Origin: Coriobacteriales bacterium
GTDB taxonomy: Bacteria > Actinomycetota > Coriobacteriia > Coriobacteriales > UBA8131
Reading direction: 5' to 3'
Assembly (NCBI GenBank): GCA_031267175.1
Contig: JAIRZP010000061.1
Span: 1 to 5,386, forward strand
Length of the DNA: 5,386 nt
The notes beneath the pieces are model-generated. The model did no database searches. It was not told where the DNA came from and worked only from the letters and a program-made list of their open reading frames with translations. The position numbers were made by a program, and so were the translations under genes. This document shows positions 4,828 to 5,386 of the stretch, piece after piece; the first letter of the stretch is position 1, and each line of letters opens with the position of its first letter.

Positions 4828-5386
4828 AAAGAAAGCTGGTTTCGATTCTCTTAACCACGGTGCTGGTGTTTTCCACCGCGCCTTTGGCCTATGCACAGGA
4901 GGGCGCATCTGAAGGTGAGGCAAGCAATGCTGGCGAGGTAATCAGCACCGCTCAGGAATCATCTGAGCAGACAGGGGAGAACGGGGGAGTCTCAGAAGCC
5001 GGAGACGATCTTCTGCCGTACGAACCTATTGAGGCAGACAGCGCTGAAGCTGACAGCACCGGGGTAGACACTATCCAAGGCATCACAACAGGAAGTGATA
5101 GTGTCGCGGACGGGATCATTCCCGAAGTGCCGCAAGAACAGATAGGGCCGGTCGAGAGCTACAATCCAGACGACATCATCGTCGTATTCTCAGACAATCA
5201 GCAACTGGACGTTGAGGTAGAAGTTCTCACAGAAGAACTGGACGGCTATGCCCACCTTGCCGTGGAGCAGAGAGGCGAGGGGCAGCTTACCCCGCTCAGC
5301 GCTACGTCTGCGGAACAAATCGAGGTCGAGCGGTTGGACAGCGGTGGTTCTACAGAGGCCACTGCCTCAGTTGAGGTGCCCGCGGA
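4821..5386 (+). CDS. Secreted acidic protein, 3' end cut by window edge; possible exported protease pro-region
   Basis: The frame is open from ATG 4821 to the right edge, giving 188 complete residues. It begins with a textbook Sec signal peptide: basic MLKRK, a hydrophobic core (about residues 6-18), and an APLAYA cleavage region, with likely cleavage after A25. The visible mature part (26-188) contains 38 Asp/Glu, 2 Arg, 1 His and no lysine, and its first 90 or so residues are Ser/Glu/Gly-rich and probably disordered. From about residue 115 a more folded pattern appears, with YNPDDIIVVFSD, then alternating hydrophobic residues. This could be the start of a pro-domain like those before subtilisin-type (S8) proteases, where a similar strand often opens the pro-region. 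The catalytic part would be beyond the window, so this is a weak guess; an adhesin or another wall-associated protein fits equally. It has its own promoter and is separated from the glycosyltransferase by a terminator. Confidence 0.85.
   Translation, partial: MLKRKLVSILLTTVLVFSTAPLAYAQEGASEGEASNAGEVISTAQESSEQTGENGGVSEAGDDLLPYEPIEADSAEADSTGVDTIQGITTGSDSVADGIIPEVPQEQIGPVESYNPDDIIVVFSDNQQLDVEVEVLTEELDGYAHLAVEQRGEGQLTPLSATSAEQIEVERLDSGGSTEATASVEVPA

Noticed and set aside
1..5386. CRISPR array, tRNA, rRNA, insertion sequence or attachment site
   Set aside because: No regularly spaced identical repeats, tRNA-like cloverleaf, transposase or terminal inverted repeats were seen on either strand.

Overview
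The window looks like bacterial chromosome of moderately high G+C content. All genes lie on the + strand, are packed tightly and have Shine-Dalgarno starts. The protein families and their arrangement (an ExbB-like channel, a DUF2149 protein, a FecCD-type permease and its ATPase, then a GT4 glycosyltransferase and a very acidic secreted protein) best suit a Gram-positive actinobacterium of the class Coriobacteriia. That assignment comes from recalled family distribution and general style. There is no rRNA or marker gene here to prove it.

Region 1 (1-3208) is a four-gene operon whose 5' end is cut by the window edge. It encodes a MotA/TolQ/ExbB proton-channel protein (partial), a DUF2149 protein whose single membrane segment closely resembles that of ExbD, a BtuC/FecCD-type ABC permease, and a BtuD/FecE-type ABC ATPase. 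The junctions are very tight: a stop two bases before the next ATG, then two TAATG overlaps. The four proteins are therefore probably made together. The last two form a metal-chelate importer (iron-siderophore, haem or cobalamin class; substrate not readable). The first two look like a proton-driven motor. No substrate-binding protein is in the window; it may lie upstream of the cut edge.

Region 2 (3209-3352) is an intergenic gap holding a C-rich, almost G-free tract with C-runs at about 10-base spacing. It has the composition of a Rho-utilisation site, and its complement has the pattern of a G-quadruplex. No intrinsic terminator was found after the ATPase gene.

Region 3 (3353-4678) is one complete GT4-family glycosyltransferase, probably for cell-surface polysaccharide. 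Its link to the uptake operon is positional only.

Region 4 (4679-5386) starts with an intrinsic terminator whose T-tract runs directly into an extended -10 promoter. Next come a short leader and a secreted protein that is cut by the right edge. The secreted protein has a clear signal peptide and an extremely acidic, lysine-free mature N-terminus, perhaps the pro-region of a large exported enzyme such as a subtilase.

The most unusual feature is the pairing of an ExbB/ExbD-like energy coupler with a FecCD importer. If the host has no outer membrane, there is no TonB-dependent receptor for the coupler to power, so it would have to drive something else at the cell surface.
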